Origin: Arenicellales bacterium
GTDB taxonomy: Bacteria > Pseudomonadota > Gammaproteobacteria > Arenicellales > JAJDZL01
DNA length: 64,000 bases
NCBI GenBank assembly: GCA_951813075.1
Contig: OX638343.1
Location: 1,647,999-1,711,998 of the forward strand
Reading direction: 5' to 3'
This document shows positions 56,394 to 64,000 of this stretch, one piece after another. Both the position numbers and the translations under genes were made by a program. The notes beneath the pieces were generated by a model, which searched no databases, was not told where the DNA came from, and worked only from the letters and a program-made list of their open reading frames with translations. Position 1 is the stretch's first letter. Each line of letters begins with the position of its first letter.

Positions 56394-57303
56394 TCTGCAG
56401 AATGACATAAGACGTATCGAACCGGACCAACGAGGCAACTACATCGCGGAGAAATCGCGGGAATCGGTGGATCTCATCGCTGATCAATATGATCGCAACG
56501 TCCTGTATTATGCCTCTGGTTTTTTGCAGAAGCCCCATGTCCCAGGGCTCTACACGTTGATTACCATGGAAGATATCAATGGCTTCATGGCTGGAGTACA
56601 TGGTCATGACTTCAAAAAAAACCTCCTTTTGATCCTGCATACACCCGGTGGTATGGCAGAGGCGGCTCAGACGGTTGTCGAGTATCTGCGAAGCAAGTTC
56701 TCCACAATTGACGTTCTGATCCCCACATATGCGATGTCCGCGGGTACGATGATCGCACTCGGATGCGACAGAATTGTGATGGGGCGTCAGAGTCAGTTGG
56801 GCCCAACGGACCCACAGCTCATTGTAAGCGATCGCCCATTTTCGGCGCATTCGATTGTTGAGCAATTCGAAGAAGCGAAGATCCAGATTTCCGCTAACCC
56901 CATCATAGCTCACGCCTGGGCGCCGGTATTACGATCTTTTGGGCCAGCATTGCTTCAGGAAGCTCGAAAGTCAATTGCGTATGGCGAATCGCTTGTACAG
57001 GACTGGTTAACACGGTACATGTTTTCGGAACGGGATGACCCGGTAGCTCTTGCCAGTGCGGTGGCAGCGCACTTTGGTGGTAACCAACACGGTAGCCACG
57101 GCAGACGGATCGATCGCGACGAGGTAAGGCAACAACAACTGGAAGTCATCGATCTTGAAGACAACCAAGAATTACAGGAAGAGGTGTTGACTCTCTATCA
57201 CTTGTCAACCATCGCGTTTGAAATGGGACCGGCCGTGAAGTCTGTCGTGAGCAGCAACGGGCGATTTTGGATCAAAAACATGCAGATGGAAGCTGTTGTC
57301 TAA
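56377..57303 (+). CDS. SDH-type serine protease of the ClpP/crotonase fold
   Basis: 308 residues from the ATG at 56377. The serine dehydrogenase proteinase (SDH_sah) pattern is clear: oxyanion region LLILHTPGGMAEAAQTVVEYL (about 83-104), nucleophile Ser121 in TYAMSAGTMIALGCDRIVMG, and SQLGPTDPQL (139-148). No signal peptide or membrane helix, so it is cytosolic. Family function is poorly known; relatives are membrane-linked or cytosolic ATP-independent proteases, often in variable regions. Convergent with a DprA-like/PRTase pair. Context suggests a conflict role but nothing proves it. Confidence 0.85.
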   Translation: MPSWFDLQNDIRRIEPDQRGNYIAEKSRESVDLIADQYDRNVLYYASGFLQKPHVPGLYTLITMEDINGFMAGVHGHDFKKNLLLILHTPGGMAEAAQTVVEYLRSKFSTIDVLIPTYAMSAGTMIALGCDRIVMGRQSQLGPTDPQLIVSDRPFSAHSIVEQFEEAKIQISANPIIAHAWAPVLRSFGPALLQEARKSIAYGESLVQDWLTRYMFSERDDPVALASAVAAHFGGNQHGSHGRRIDRDEVRQQQLEVIDLEDNQELQEEVLTLYHLSTIAFEMGPAVKSVVSSNGRFWIKNMQMEAVV

Positions 57304-57461
57304 CAGGGCTTACACGTCATAATCATATTACGTATCCAAATTATGTCATTTCAAACTGTCCGTGACCAAGGGAGTGTGATATACACTTGATCACATAACC
57401 GAATGGTCTGGGTTGCTATGGCAGGCAATTAAACAGAACGGCCGATTATGTTTCGTTGGTT

Positions 57462-58139
57462 TCAGCCGTAAGGGTCAACAGGTGAAAATATGTGTGTCAG
57501 ATCGGGGAGTATCCGTCTGGCAAGAAATAATCCAATTACGTCTATTCCAGGATACTGTTCCAGCAATATGGATTCAATCGCTTTGAAATGCGCGCCTGTG
57601 GTTATAACGTCGTCCACGATCGCGATCGTCGTGGGGCGGGGTGTACGCCGGTGATTCCTGAATTCGTAGGCATCAATGAGTTCGTGAGGTTTTAGTGCAT
57701 GCGTGCTGCCATGTGACGAGCGGAGAGGTTTAGTCTGCTCAACGCATTCACTGATTCTTAGGACACCGACCTTTTTTCCTACGATTTTCAGCATCCTTGC
57801 CAGACGATCGTCATATAGCTCATGATTTTTCATGTTCGATGGCGGGACTGGCACAAAAGTTATTGTGTCAAGGTTGAACGGTTTCAGCGCAATTGCAAAA
57901 GCGTCTGCGCGTTCGTTAATTGCCATTTGCTTATACTTCCACTCCGGAGTACCGCTACGATCCATTGATCTCTTAAAATTGATTATAGTACGGTTCGTTT
58001 CGCTGTATTCATACCCCTCCCCGGGAGTATACTCACCCAGAAAATAGCACTCATCCTCTCCGGTAAGGTGATGATGAAAGTGATGAGTGAGTTCATCAAT
58101 TTTTGTGAATCTAGTTGGGAAGGTGTTCTGCGATATCAT
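57462..58139 (-). CDS. ComF-like phosphoribosyltransferase
   Basis: 225 residues from the ATG at 58139, which has a GAGG site seven bases upstream and lies 29 bases inside the end of the DprA-like gene; the longer frame from 58295 is rejected. The PRPP-binding loop TIAIVDDVITTGAHFKA (172-188) and a preceding VPVPPSN segment identify a type I PRTase. The N-terminal cysteine zinc ribbon of true ComF is absent. The first 60 residues (HHFHHHLTGEDECYFLGEYTPGEGYEY) look like a small extra domain. Substrate unknown; may modify a base or nucleotide delivered by the partner SLOG protein. Confidence 0.82.
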   Translation of the reverse strand: MISQNTFPTRFTKIDELTHHFHHHLTGEDECYFLGEYTPGEGYEYSETNRTIINFKRSMDRSGTPEWKYKQMAINERADAFAIALKPFNLDTITFVPVPPSNMKNHELYDDRLARMLKIVGKKVGVLRISECVEQTKPLRSSHGSTHALKPHELIDAYEFRNHRRTPRPTTIAIVDDVITTGAHFKAIESILLEQYPGIDVIGLFLARRILPDLTHIFSPVDPYG

Positions 58140-59064
58140 CGTAACCTCGAACCCTGATTGCACCTTTTCTTTTGAATTTTTCCGGCCAAGTGACATGAAC
58201 GTTTCGAAAACAGCTGTCAAGAATAAAGAGCTTTCGTTTCTGATTAACAGCGGCCCGCGCTTGGGACAGTGTCCCCGATGTTTCTCCGGCTTCAATGATG
58301 ATTGTCGCTTCAGTCAGAGCCGACATCGTCACATTCCGCTCCGGAAAAAAGATTCGATTATAACGATAGTCCTGTGATTCGTACCGAATTAACGGAACTT
58401 GGCTAATCACCAGCAGGTGTTTTGCGAGGTGATTTTGCAGTTCGTAATTTTCTTTTGGATAGACATGCGAGAGGGGCGTTCCAATTACTGCGACCGTGTT
58501 GCCATTTTCCTCTATAGCGGTTTTGTGGGCCATGGTGTCTATTCCTGTGGCCAATCCTGATACAACCGTAAAACTGTTCTTTACCAGCTCCCGGACAACC
58601 TGCTGCGTTCTTGTCAGCCCATCTCGAGATGGGTTGCGAGTGCCTATAACAGCTATCGAACGGGATGCTACAAGATCCCACCAACCTCGGTAGTAAAACA
58701 ATGCGATCGGGTATTTGGCATCTCTCAGTTTTTTAGGGTATTCGCCCGCTCCATAAACGTGGATTCCGAACCAGTCAATATTGGCCTGGAAGAATCGATC
58801 TCTGACCAACCTAGCGCATTTATAGGCTTTTTCTTTATCGTTTACAAAATCTGACGGAACGCTGCCTGGGAGTTGGTCGAATTTGCTGGATAATGATTTG
58901 AAGGTTGTTTTTGGTTCAGTCCAAAGATATTCGTATGCCCCCATTTCCTTAAAAGGAGAAACGGGACAATTCTCTAGATTCGCACCGTTTAGGTTTAGCT
59001 TCCCTTGCATTTCTTCGCTTCTTGCGGTAGAAATTTGAACTTTGTAGAACGTACAATTACACAT
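58111..59064 (-). CDS. DprA/Smf-like SLOG-fold protein
   Basis: 317 residues (an internal ATG at 59010 is an alternative start). The SMF Rossmann domain is intact: IAVIGTRNPSRDG (137-149), VVSGLATGIDTMAHKTAI (167-184), VAVIGTPLSHVYPKEN, FFPERNVTMSALTEATIIIEAGETSGTLSQARAA. The N-terminal ~110 residues are unlike the usual DprA SAM domain, and the C-terminal winged helix of transformation DprA is absent. With a coupled PRTase gene this points to a nucleotide-handling conflict module rather than natural competence. Chromosomal dprA is expected elsewhere. Confidence 0.85.
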   Translation of the reverse strand: MCNCTFYKVQISTARSEEMQGKLNLNGANLENCPVSPFKEMGAYEYLWTEPKTTFKSLSSKFDQLPGSVPSDFVNDKEKAYKCARLVRDRFFQANIDWFGIHVYGAGEYPKKLRDAKYPIALFYYRGWWDLVASRSIAVIGTRNPSRDGLTRTQQVVRELVKNSFTVVSGLATGIDTMAHKTAIEENGNTVAVIGTPLSHVYPKENYELQNHLAKHLLVISQVPLIRYESQDYRYNRIFFPERNVTMSALTEATIIIEAGETSGTLSQARAAVNQKRKLFILDSCFRNVHVTWPEKFKRKGAIRVRGYDDIAEHLPN

Positions 59065-59692
59065 TATAGATTAACTAAACCTTAGCCACTTTCGGTGGTA
59101 AAGTCTAAAAATATTTTCAGCCAATTGAGCAATGTGTCAAATGGGATGTGTCTTGGTCTGTAATTCCTGGACACGGTTATGTAATTGTTTAAGCGGATAA
59201 AATCAAAGAGCAAGATAGTGGCAAGTCGGTCGATTTTCACTGGACAGCAACGGATGAATTTGGTGTTGCAGCTGTTGTGACGCGAGGACACTGAGGTGTT
59301 AATTGAATGTGTAGCCGGCATCAGTGAACCGATCTCGTACCGATAACGCGTGGAATTTATTGCGAGGCGCAGCTGGCGGAGCGCGACCACTCGGTCTGCG
59401 AGTGATCGCTGGACAACCGGATACTTCAAAACACCGCCTGGAGCGGTACCATTCTGTGTAATTGAAAGCGATGATTGAAAGAGGCTGTCAGGAGAGCAAC
59501 ACCGGGGGGTTCCGTCGCGAGTTGCTAAAGCATCCTGGAATCAGTCGCTGGAGCCGGAATTCGAAACCCAGGAAATGGGGCAGGCTGTCGAGCATCACTT
59601 TGTGTAGACCAGCTTGACGCAGTCTGAACCGGACGAGCCTGTCCTGATGCTTCTGGTCCTTGCGATAGCAACGAACGTGAGCGACAGTTTCG
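59065..59692. other. Gene-poor region downstream of the DMT exporter gene
   Basis: About 630 bases. A 115-codon minus-strand frame (59082-59429) has no recognisable domain and I do not call it. No RNA, repeat or terminator was supported. Confidence 0.35.
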
Positions 59693-60628
59693 CTACCGTA
59701 TCAATTTCTTTCGTAATTTAAGAATTTGCAACAAACGGCCGTCCATTAGGGCAAGCCCCAGCGCGATCAATGCCATACCCACAACCTGAATCAGAGTCAA
59801 TGACTCATCAAGAATGCTGACGCCAAGTAGAATTGCAGAGACCGGAATCAGAAAGGCAACCAGCATTGTGTTGGTAGCGCCGGCTTGCGATAGAATCCTG
59901 AAATACAGAACATAAGCAAGCGCAGTCGACAGCAACGATACGCCCGAAACCGCCGCAATAACTTCAATGCTCGGGAAGACAAATTCAAACGACCGATCAA
60001 AATACAGCGCAGTCGGTATCAGCACCAGCGATGACATCGTCACCTGACCCGTTATAAATGCACTCGGCATCAGCCTTATTTCTTTGAATCTCCTCGCATA
60101 TACGGCAGACAAAGCATAAAAGAATGCTGCACCTAACATCGCACACTGTGCGATTACATCGCTACCAATTCCAGACAACGCAGAGGGTCCGATCATTACG
60201 ACAACACCCATCAGTCCGATAATGACGCTGACAATACGTTGCAGTGTCATTCTCTCATCAGGTAGCAGTACCCCGGCGATGACCACCACAAATAGAGGAG
60301 CAGTCGAATTGATGATCGAAGCAAGAGATCCGGAAATTTCTGTCTGAGCGAACGCAATCAGTGAAAATGGAATTGCATTGTTCAAAATACCCATAATCAA
60401 GAACGCACCCCATAAATGAAGATTGCGGGGAATGCTGCGGTTGGTCGCCAACATGAAAATCCAATAGACCAATGCTGCACCCACGACTCGCAACATCGAT
60501 AGTGTCAAAGGTGGAATTTCCTGCAACGCAATTTCGTTGAACAAAAAGGACCCACCCCACAACATCGATAGCACGACAAGCATCAGCCATGTTTGAAGTG
60601 ACATTCGGATTGGAATCTGTACCGACAT
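59693..60628 (-). CDS. EamA/DMT-superfamily transporter
   Basis: 311 residues with ten hydrophobic helices in two EamA repeats. Start WLMLVVLSMLWGGSFLFNEIAL, mid-protein GILNNAIPFSLIAFAQTEISGSLASIINSTAPLF, and end LLSTALAYVLYFRILSQAGATNTMLVAFLIPVSAILLG are typical of RhaT/EamA exporters of metabolites or amino acids. A basic tail (LQILKLRKKLIR) follows. Substrate unknown. Confidence 0.9.
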   Translation of the reverse strand: MSVQIPIRMSLQTWLMLVVLSMLWGGSFLFNEIALQEIPPLTLSMLRVVGAALVYWIFMLATNRSIPRNLHLWGAFLIMGILNNAIPFSLIAFAQTEISGSLASIINSTAPLFVVVIAGVLLPDERMTLQRIVSVIIGLMGVVVMIGPSALSGIGSDVIAQCAMLGAAFFYALSAVYARRFKEIRLMPSAFITGQVTMSSLVLIPTALYFDRSFEFVFPSIEVIAAVSGVSLLSTALAYVLYFRILSQAGATNTMLVAFLIPVSAILLGVSILDESLTLIQVVGMALIALGLALMDGRLLQILKLRKKLIR

Positions 60629-60673
60629 GGTTCTCTATTTTGCTCGCCAGACAATCACAGTCAATCCGAATCT

Positions 60674-60694
60674 TGCCAAAATCCAAGTTTGGCA
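60674..60694. terminator. Hairpin downstream of the alpha/beta hydrolase gene
   Basis: TGCCAAA and TTTGGCA flank a seven-base loop; GTTTTG follows on the plus strand. On the minus strand no T-run follows, so it may end the hydrolase transcript weakly or act as another element. Confidence 0.3.
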
Positions 60695-60792
60695 GTTTTG
60701 CAGGATCCGAACAATTTCAAGGATTTCACCGTAGCCAGGCGACCCAAAGTCAACCTTGAAATAAACCGAGATTTACCCGAATTCACTATCAG

Positions 60793-61563
60793 TCACGATT
60801 GAAGATTCTGTATGAACTTGACCATCTCGATAGCGACTTCATTTCCGGCTTCAAGAAGAATTGAGTGCTTGTAATCTGGTAGTATCAGCAACTGTGAATT
60901 TGGGAGTTCATCAGCAATTAAACGGTTGAGTCGAGGATTACACCCGCCGTCGTTCTCTCCCGTCAGAACCAGAGTCGGCTGTGTGATTTCATGTAACCAT
61001 GGGAGCATTTCGGTTCCTGCGTAGATTCTGAATACATTGAGAAAAACTTCCGAATCTGTCTCGATCACCTGTTTTAATCGCGCCTCGACAATTTCGGGAT
61101 GTTGCTTGATGAATTGATCCGTAAACCATCGCTGAGTCAGCGTTGACAGAACGTCCGCGATGCCTCTACGCTCCATTTCGCGAACTACATACCAGACTTT
61201 GTTGCTGTCGTCATCTGTTCGGCCGGCGGCAGTGGACAGCAGACACAGCGATAACACGCGATCAGGATATTCTCTTGCGTAAGCCGGTCCTATCATTCCG
61301 CCTAAAGAATGTCCGGCAAAATGAGCGCTCTCAAATCCGCTACTCTTTCGAATCTGTTCAAGGTCGTCAACCAGCTCATCCATTCCGAATTCGCTGTCAG
61401 GCCGTTTTGAACTGCCGTGTCCCCTGAGGTCGTAGGTGATTACTGTGAAATGCTCCGTCAGCACCGGCAGTAGGAATCTCCACGCATTTCTCGCAGCACC
61501 GATGCCGTGAATCAGGAAAAGTGGAGGTCCCTCCCCTGCTACACTGAAATCGCTATCAGCCAT
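60793..61563 (-). CDS. Alpha/beta hydrolase
   Basis: 256 residues from the ATG at 61563 (a TTG at 61596 overlaps the LLM gene stop). Triad candidates: Ser in GHSLGG, Asp in TGENDGGCNP and His in DYKHSILLEAG; HGIGAARNAWR provides the oxyanion loop and DLRGHGSSKRP precedes the elbow. Similar in length to enol-lactone hydrolases and to the protein at 9199, but clearly different in sequence. It is co-transcribed with the upstream flavin monooxygenase gene, so it may hydrolyse the lactone or ester that enzyme makes. Confidence 0.86.
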   Translation of the reverse strand: MADSDFSVAGEGPPLFLIHGIGAARNAWRFLLPVLTEHFTVITYDLRGHGSSKRPDSEFGMDELVDDLEQIRKSSGFESAHFAGHSLGGMIGPAYAREYPDRVLSLCLLSTAAGRTDDDSNKVWYVVREMERRGIADVLSTLTQRWFTDQFIKQHPEIVEARLKQVIETDSEVFLNVFRIYAGTEMLPWLHEITQPTLVLTGENDGGCNPRLNRLIADELPNSQLLILPDYKHSILLEAGNEVAIEMVKFIQNLQS

Positions 61564-61592
61564 CCGATCAGAATCCCGCTTGGTTAATCCAG

Positions 61593-62606
61593 TCAATTGA
61601 CGAAGTGAGGCATGACTTCCTCACCGAGCATTTGAACACACTCAAGCTGCTCTGTCTGATTGACTCCAAAATTGATGTTGAATACCATGCGATCAATACC
61701 AAGTTCCGCATAAGGTGCGAGCTTGTCGGCCATCTCATCTGGCGAACAGATCAAAATATTTGCCGCCAACTCCTTCAATGTCTGATTTCTGGGTAGTGGA
61801 CGAATCATCCCCGAATCAACAATTCCAGGTCCGGTGAACACATTGTCAAATCGACTGTAGTACGCTTGTGCTGTTTCAATATGCCTGAGGCGTGCACGCT
61901 CGTCTTTAGAGATGAACGCAACTCTCGAAAGAGTCAGGGTGATATTGTTCTCGCCAAGTTCGCTTTTCGCCTGATTGAAACTCTCTACCTGTCTTTCCAG
62001 CAACTCCTGATTGCCCGAAAGGGGTGTTGTCTGAATATGCATACCCTTCCTTGCGTAACTGTAAACATTGGTGGGATTTACGACGGCGATCATCATCGGC
62101 GGTCCGCCTGGCCTTACCGGACGCGGCATGATTGTCAGCGACTCAAAATTGTAGTGCTGCCCACTCCACGATACCTCTTCATCGGAAAGCAGAGTTTGAA
62201 GCACCTCAAGTGATTCGTCGAAGCGCTCCTGAGTCTCCGCTATTGGCACACCCAATCGCTCCATCTCGAACTTGTAGGCACCGCGACCGACACCAAGAAG
62301 CAGTCGCTGCTCGGTGAAAATATCTGCCGCCACAATTTCACCAGCGAAAACGCGCATGTCATGCAAGGGCAGAACAACCACCGCGGTAATAATTTTGATG
62401 CGCTTGGTGTGTGCCGCAATCTTGACTGCGAATTGCAAAGGCGCAGGCATCATCAGGCAGTTGATCAAATGATGCTCAGTAATGGCAACCGACTCAAATC
62501 CCAATCGATCTGCCAATTCGGCCTGCTCGATCATGTCCTGATAGACCCTGTCGCCACCGTAGGACTTGTCGGGATAATCTGCTGACAGCTGAATACAGAA
62601 TTCCAT
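61593..62606 (-). CDS. Luciferase-like (LLM) flavin-dependent monooxygenase
   Basis: 337 residues, TIM-barrel flavin-dependent oxidoreductase. SVAITEHHLINC near residue 40, LPLHDMRVFAGEIVAADIFTEQRLLLGVGRGAYKFEMERLGVP, and MIAVVNPTNVYSYARKG are family features (EHH motif). These enzymes insert oxygen using reduced FMN supplied by a reductase not found here. The gene and the hydrolase gene overlap or abut, suggesting sequential steps (Baeyer-Villiger-type oxidation then hydrolysis), which is inference. Confidence 0.9.
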   Translation of the reverse strand: MEFCIQLSADYPDKSYGGDRVYQDMIEQAELADRLGFESVAITEHHLINCLMMPAPLQFAVKIAAHTKRIKIITAVVVLPLHDMRVFAGEIVAADIFTEQRLLLGVGRGAYKFEMERLGVPIAETQERFDESLEVLQTLLSDEEVSWSGQHYNFESLTIMPRPVRPGGPPMMIAVVNPTNVYSYARKGMHIQTTPLSGNQELLERQVESFNQAKSELGENNITLTLSRVAFISKDERARLRHIETAQAYYSRFDNVFTGPGIVDSGMIRPLPRNQTLKELAANILICSPDEMADKLAPYAELGIDRMVFNINFGVNQTEQLECVQMLGEEVMPHFVN

Positions 62607-62719
62607 CAGATCAGTTCTATCAGTCAGTTATTGTCGCCGGCTGAGTCTCGGCAAGGTTCAGAATTTGGGGCTTCGCTGGTTCCGATTGGCGAATCGTCAG
62701 GCAACCAAAATTCAAGACT

Positions 62720-63922
62720 CTATTTGTCTCTTTTGATTCCGAGCGAGTCGAATACATCAATCAGAGCAGCCACCAACTCCTCGATCATGTCATTGGTGTG
62801 TAACGGTGTCGGTGTAATTCTCAGCCGTTCCTGTCCGACCGGAACGGTCGGGTGGTTTATGTGCTGTACAAAAATTCCATGTTCGTGCAGCAGTTTATGG
62901 CTGGCCTCGCGACACAGATTGGCGTCGCGCACCATGACCGGAATAATGTGAGTGGGGGTTTCCTTAAGTGGCAGGCCCTCTTCCCTAATTCTAGACTTGA
63001 GTGTGTTTACGTTACTATGGAGTGCGATTCGAAGACCCACGTTCTGCCTGACATGTCGAATACTCGCCAAAGCGCCGGCAGCTGTAGCAGGTGTCATTGC
63101 CGTTGTAAAAATAAATCCGCTACCGAAACTTCGGACGTAGTCAACCAGCAATGAGGTTGAGGCGATGTACCCTCCGATCAGACCAAACGCCTTCCCCATC
63201 GTCCCCTGAATGATATCGACCCGATCTGAAACGCCATCCCTCTGTGCTACACCACCACCTGATTCGCCATACAAACCAACAGCATGGACCTCGTCCAGAT
63301 ACGTCAGTGCGTTGTATTTTTCTGCCAAGTCACAGATTTCCTTAATGGGGCCAATGTCGCCATCCATCGAGTACACCGATTCGAATGCAATCAGCTTGGC
63401 GCGATCCGCATCAACACTCTCCAGTAATTCTTCGAGATGGTCTAAATCGTTATGCCGAAATATATGTCGCTCACATTTACCGAAACGGACGCCTTCAATC
63501 ATTGACGCATGATTCAGGGAATCGGAAAAAAGCACCATGCCGGGGATTCTCCCGAGCGTACTCAATGCAGTGGAATTTGTGACATATCCGGAGGTGAAAA
63601 CCAAAGCAGCTTCCTTGTTGTGCAGGCTGGACAACTCGGCTTCGAGTTCGACGAGAGGATGACTGGTACCGGCAATGTTTCGGGTACCTCCGGCTCCAGC
63701 ACCTATTTCCCTCACAGTATTGCAGATAGCGTCCGCCACATCCCGATGCTGACCCATTCCAAGGTAGTCGTTGTTGCACCAGATAGTGATCTCCCGACCA
63801 ATCGAGTGATTGGTAGCACGAGGATATTGTCCTGCGTGTCGTTCGAGATCGGTGAATTCGCGATAATTTCCCGCTGCTTTCAATTGCTCGAGGGAATCAG
63901 CAAAGACCTTATCGTAGTCCAT
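62720..63922 (-). CDS. hemA: 5-aminolevulinate synthase (Shemin pathway)
   Basis: 400 residues, alpha-oxoamine synthase family, PLP enzyme joining glycine and succinyl-CoA. NYREF (Arg21), [45 protein letters not shown] and PLP lysine Lys244 in [13 protein letters not shown]. The GGTRNIxGT motif and NYREF are those of ALAS rather than KBL or BioF. This C4 route is typical of Alphaproteobacteria; most gammaproteobacteria use glutamyl-tRNA reductase. A cyclising ALAS of secondary metabolism is the alternative, but no partner ligase is adjacent. Confidence 0.92.
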   Translation of the reverse strand: MDYDKVFADSLEQLKAAGNYREFTDLERHAGQYPRATNHSIGREITIWCNNDYLGMGQHRDVADAICNTVREIGAGAGGTRNIAGTSHPLVELEAELSSLHNKEAALVFTSGYVTNSTALSTLGRIPGMVLFSDSLNHASMIEGVRFGKCERHIFRHNDLDHLEELLESVDADRAKLIAFESVYSMDGDIGPIKEICDLAEKYNALTYLDEVHAVGLYGESGGGVAQRDGVSDRVDIIQGTMGKAFGLIGGYIASTSLLVDYVRSFGSGFIFTTAMTPATAAGALASIRHVRQNVGLRIALHSNVNTLKSRIREEGLPLKETPTHIIPVMVRDANLCREASHKLLHEHGIFVQHINHPTVPVGQERLRITPTPLHTNDMIEELVAALIDVFDSLGIKRDK

Positions 63923-64000
63923 TAAATCTCAATCCGTGTCTGAAATACATAAAGATACTCAATCGGTTTGATTATAACGAACGCCAAAAGTGCATATGAA

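Noticed and set aside
57374..57395. TGTGAT...ATCACA inverted repeat as a CRP site
   Set aside because: The spacer is too long (11 rather than 6 between TGTGA and TCACA) and it lies between convergent genes, not upstream of one.
58140..58295. 52-residue N-terminal extension of the PRTase
   Set aside because: It lies wholly within the DprA-like gene in another frame, and the ATG at 58139 has a proper ribosome binding site.
59082..59429. 115-codon minus-strand frame as a gene
   Set aside because: No ribosome binding site or recognisable domain, and unusual composition rich in Arg, Asn, Ser and Thr.

Overview
The window looks like a piece of an uncultured, deep-branching gammaproteobacterial chromosome. 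The evidence is gene order and content: a ubiE-ubiJ-ubiB cluster preceded by a DUF971 gene, an EnvC-type murein hydrolase activator, a dapF-xerC pair, ZapE, and RNase PH with RdgB. Two traits are less usual for that group. Haem synthesis appears to use a Shemin-type 5-aminolevulinate synthase, and pyrophosphate chemistry is prominent (PPi-dependent phosphofructokinase next to a membrane pyrophosphatase). No rRNA, tRNA, CRISPR array or intact insertion sequence was recognised. The taxonomic placement is inference from gene content only.

Layout. 1-2822 (minus): the first 940 codons of a giant DUF4011 helicase with a transglutaminase-like N-terminal domain, a defence-type gene cut by the window edge. 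3432-7965 (plus): rph, rdgB, gpmA, a flavin amine oxidase and an orphan BMP-family binding protein. 8020-10531 (minus): an enolase-superfamily enzyme, an alpha/beta hydrolase and a membrane rhodanese. 10561-13327 (plus): envC and ctpA. 13351-14787 (minus): a B12-binding radical SAM protein with a CCAEP tail. 14811-21108 (minus): an iscR-sufB-C-D-S-U-T operon with a promoter overlapped by an IscR-like box. 21366-23687 (plus): a copper P1B-ATPase, divergent from suf. 23690-28811 (minus): ubiB, ubiJ, ubiE, DUF971, hemB and adk. 29335-30480 (minus): a DUF4143 ATPase with tandem operator-like palindromes, flanked by two relics of one decayed gene. 31252-35367: a small hypothetical gene, pfp and hppA. 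35863-39399 (mostly minus): sodC, xerC, dapF, a small membrane protein and cysQ. 39544-43104 (plus): zapE, a choline-sulfatase-like enzyme and an SDR dehydrogenase.

43725-53420 (plus) is a self-contained catabolic locus: a ThDP enzyme, a CUT2-type sugar ABC importer (binding protein, double ATPase, two permeases), a HisD-family dehydrogenase and a LacI-family regulator. The first gene has a TTGACA promoter whose spacer holds a perfect 18-bp palindrome with a central CG, a plausible operator for the LacI protein. The substrate is unknown; the HisD-like enzyme resembles catabolic sulfopropanediol dehydrogenases more than histidine biosynthesis enzymes.

53549-59700 looks accessory: an internally deleted DUF5131 gene, a Rieske oxygenase, gene-poor DNA, and then a small ORF plus ClpP-fold SDH-type protease convergent with a translationally coupled DprA-like (SLOG-fold) and phosphoribosyltransferase pair. 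This protease/SLOG/PRTase locus is the best candidate for an uncharacterised conflict or defence system. 59693-63922 (minus) returns to metabolism: a DMT exporter, an alpha/beta hydrolase, a luciferase-like monooxygenase and the 5-aminolevulinate synthase.
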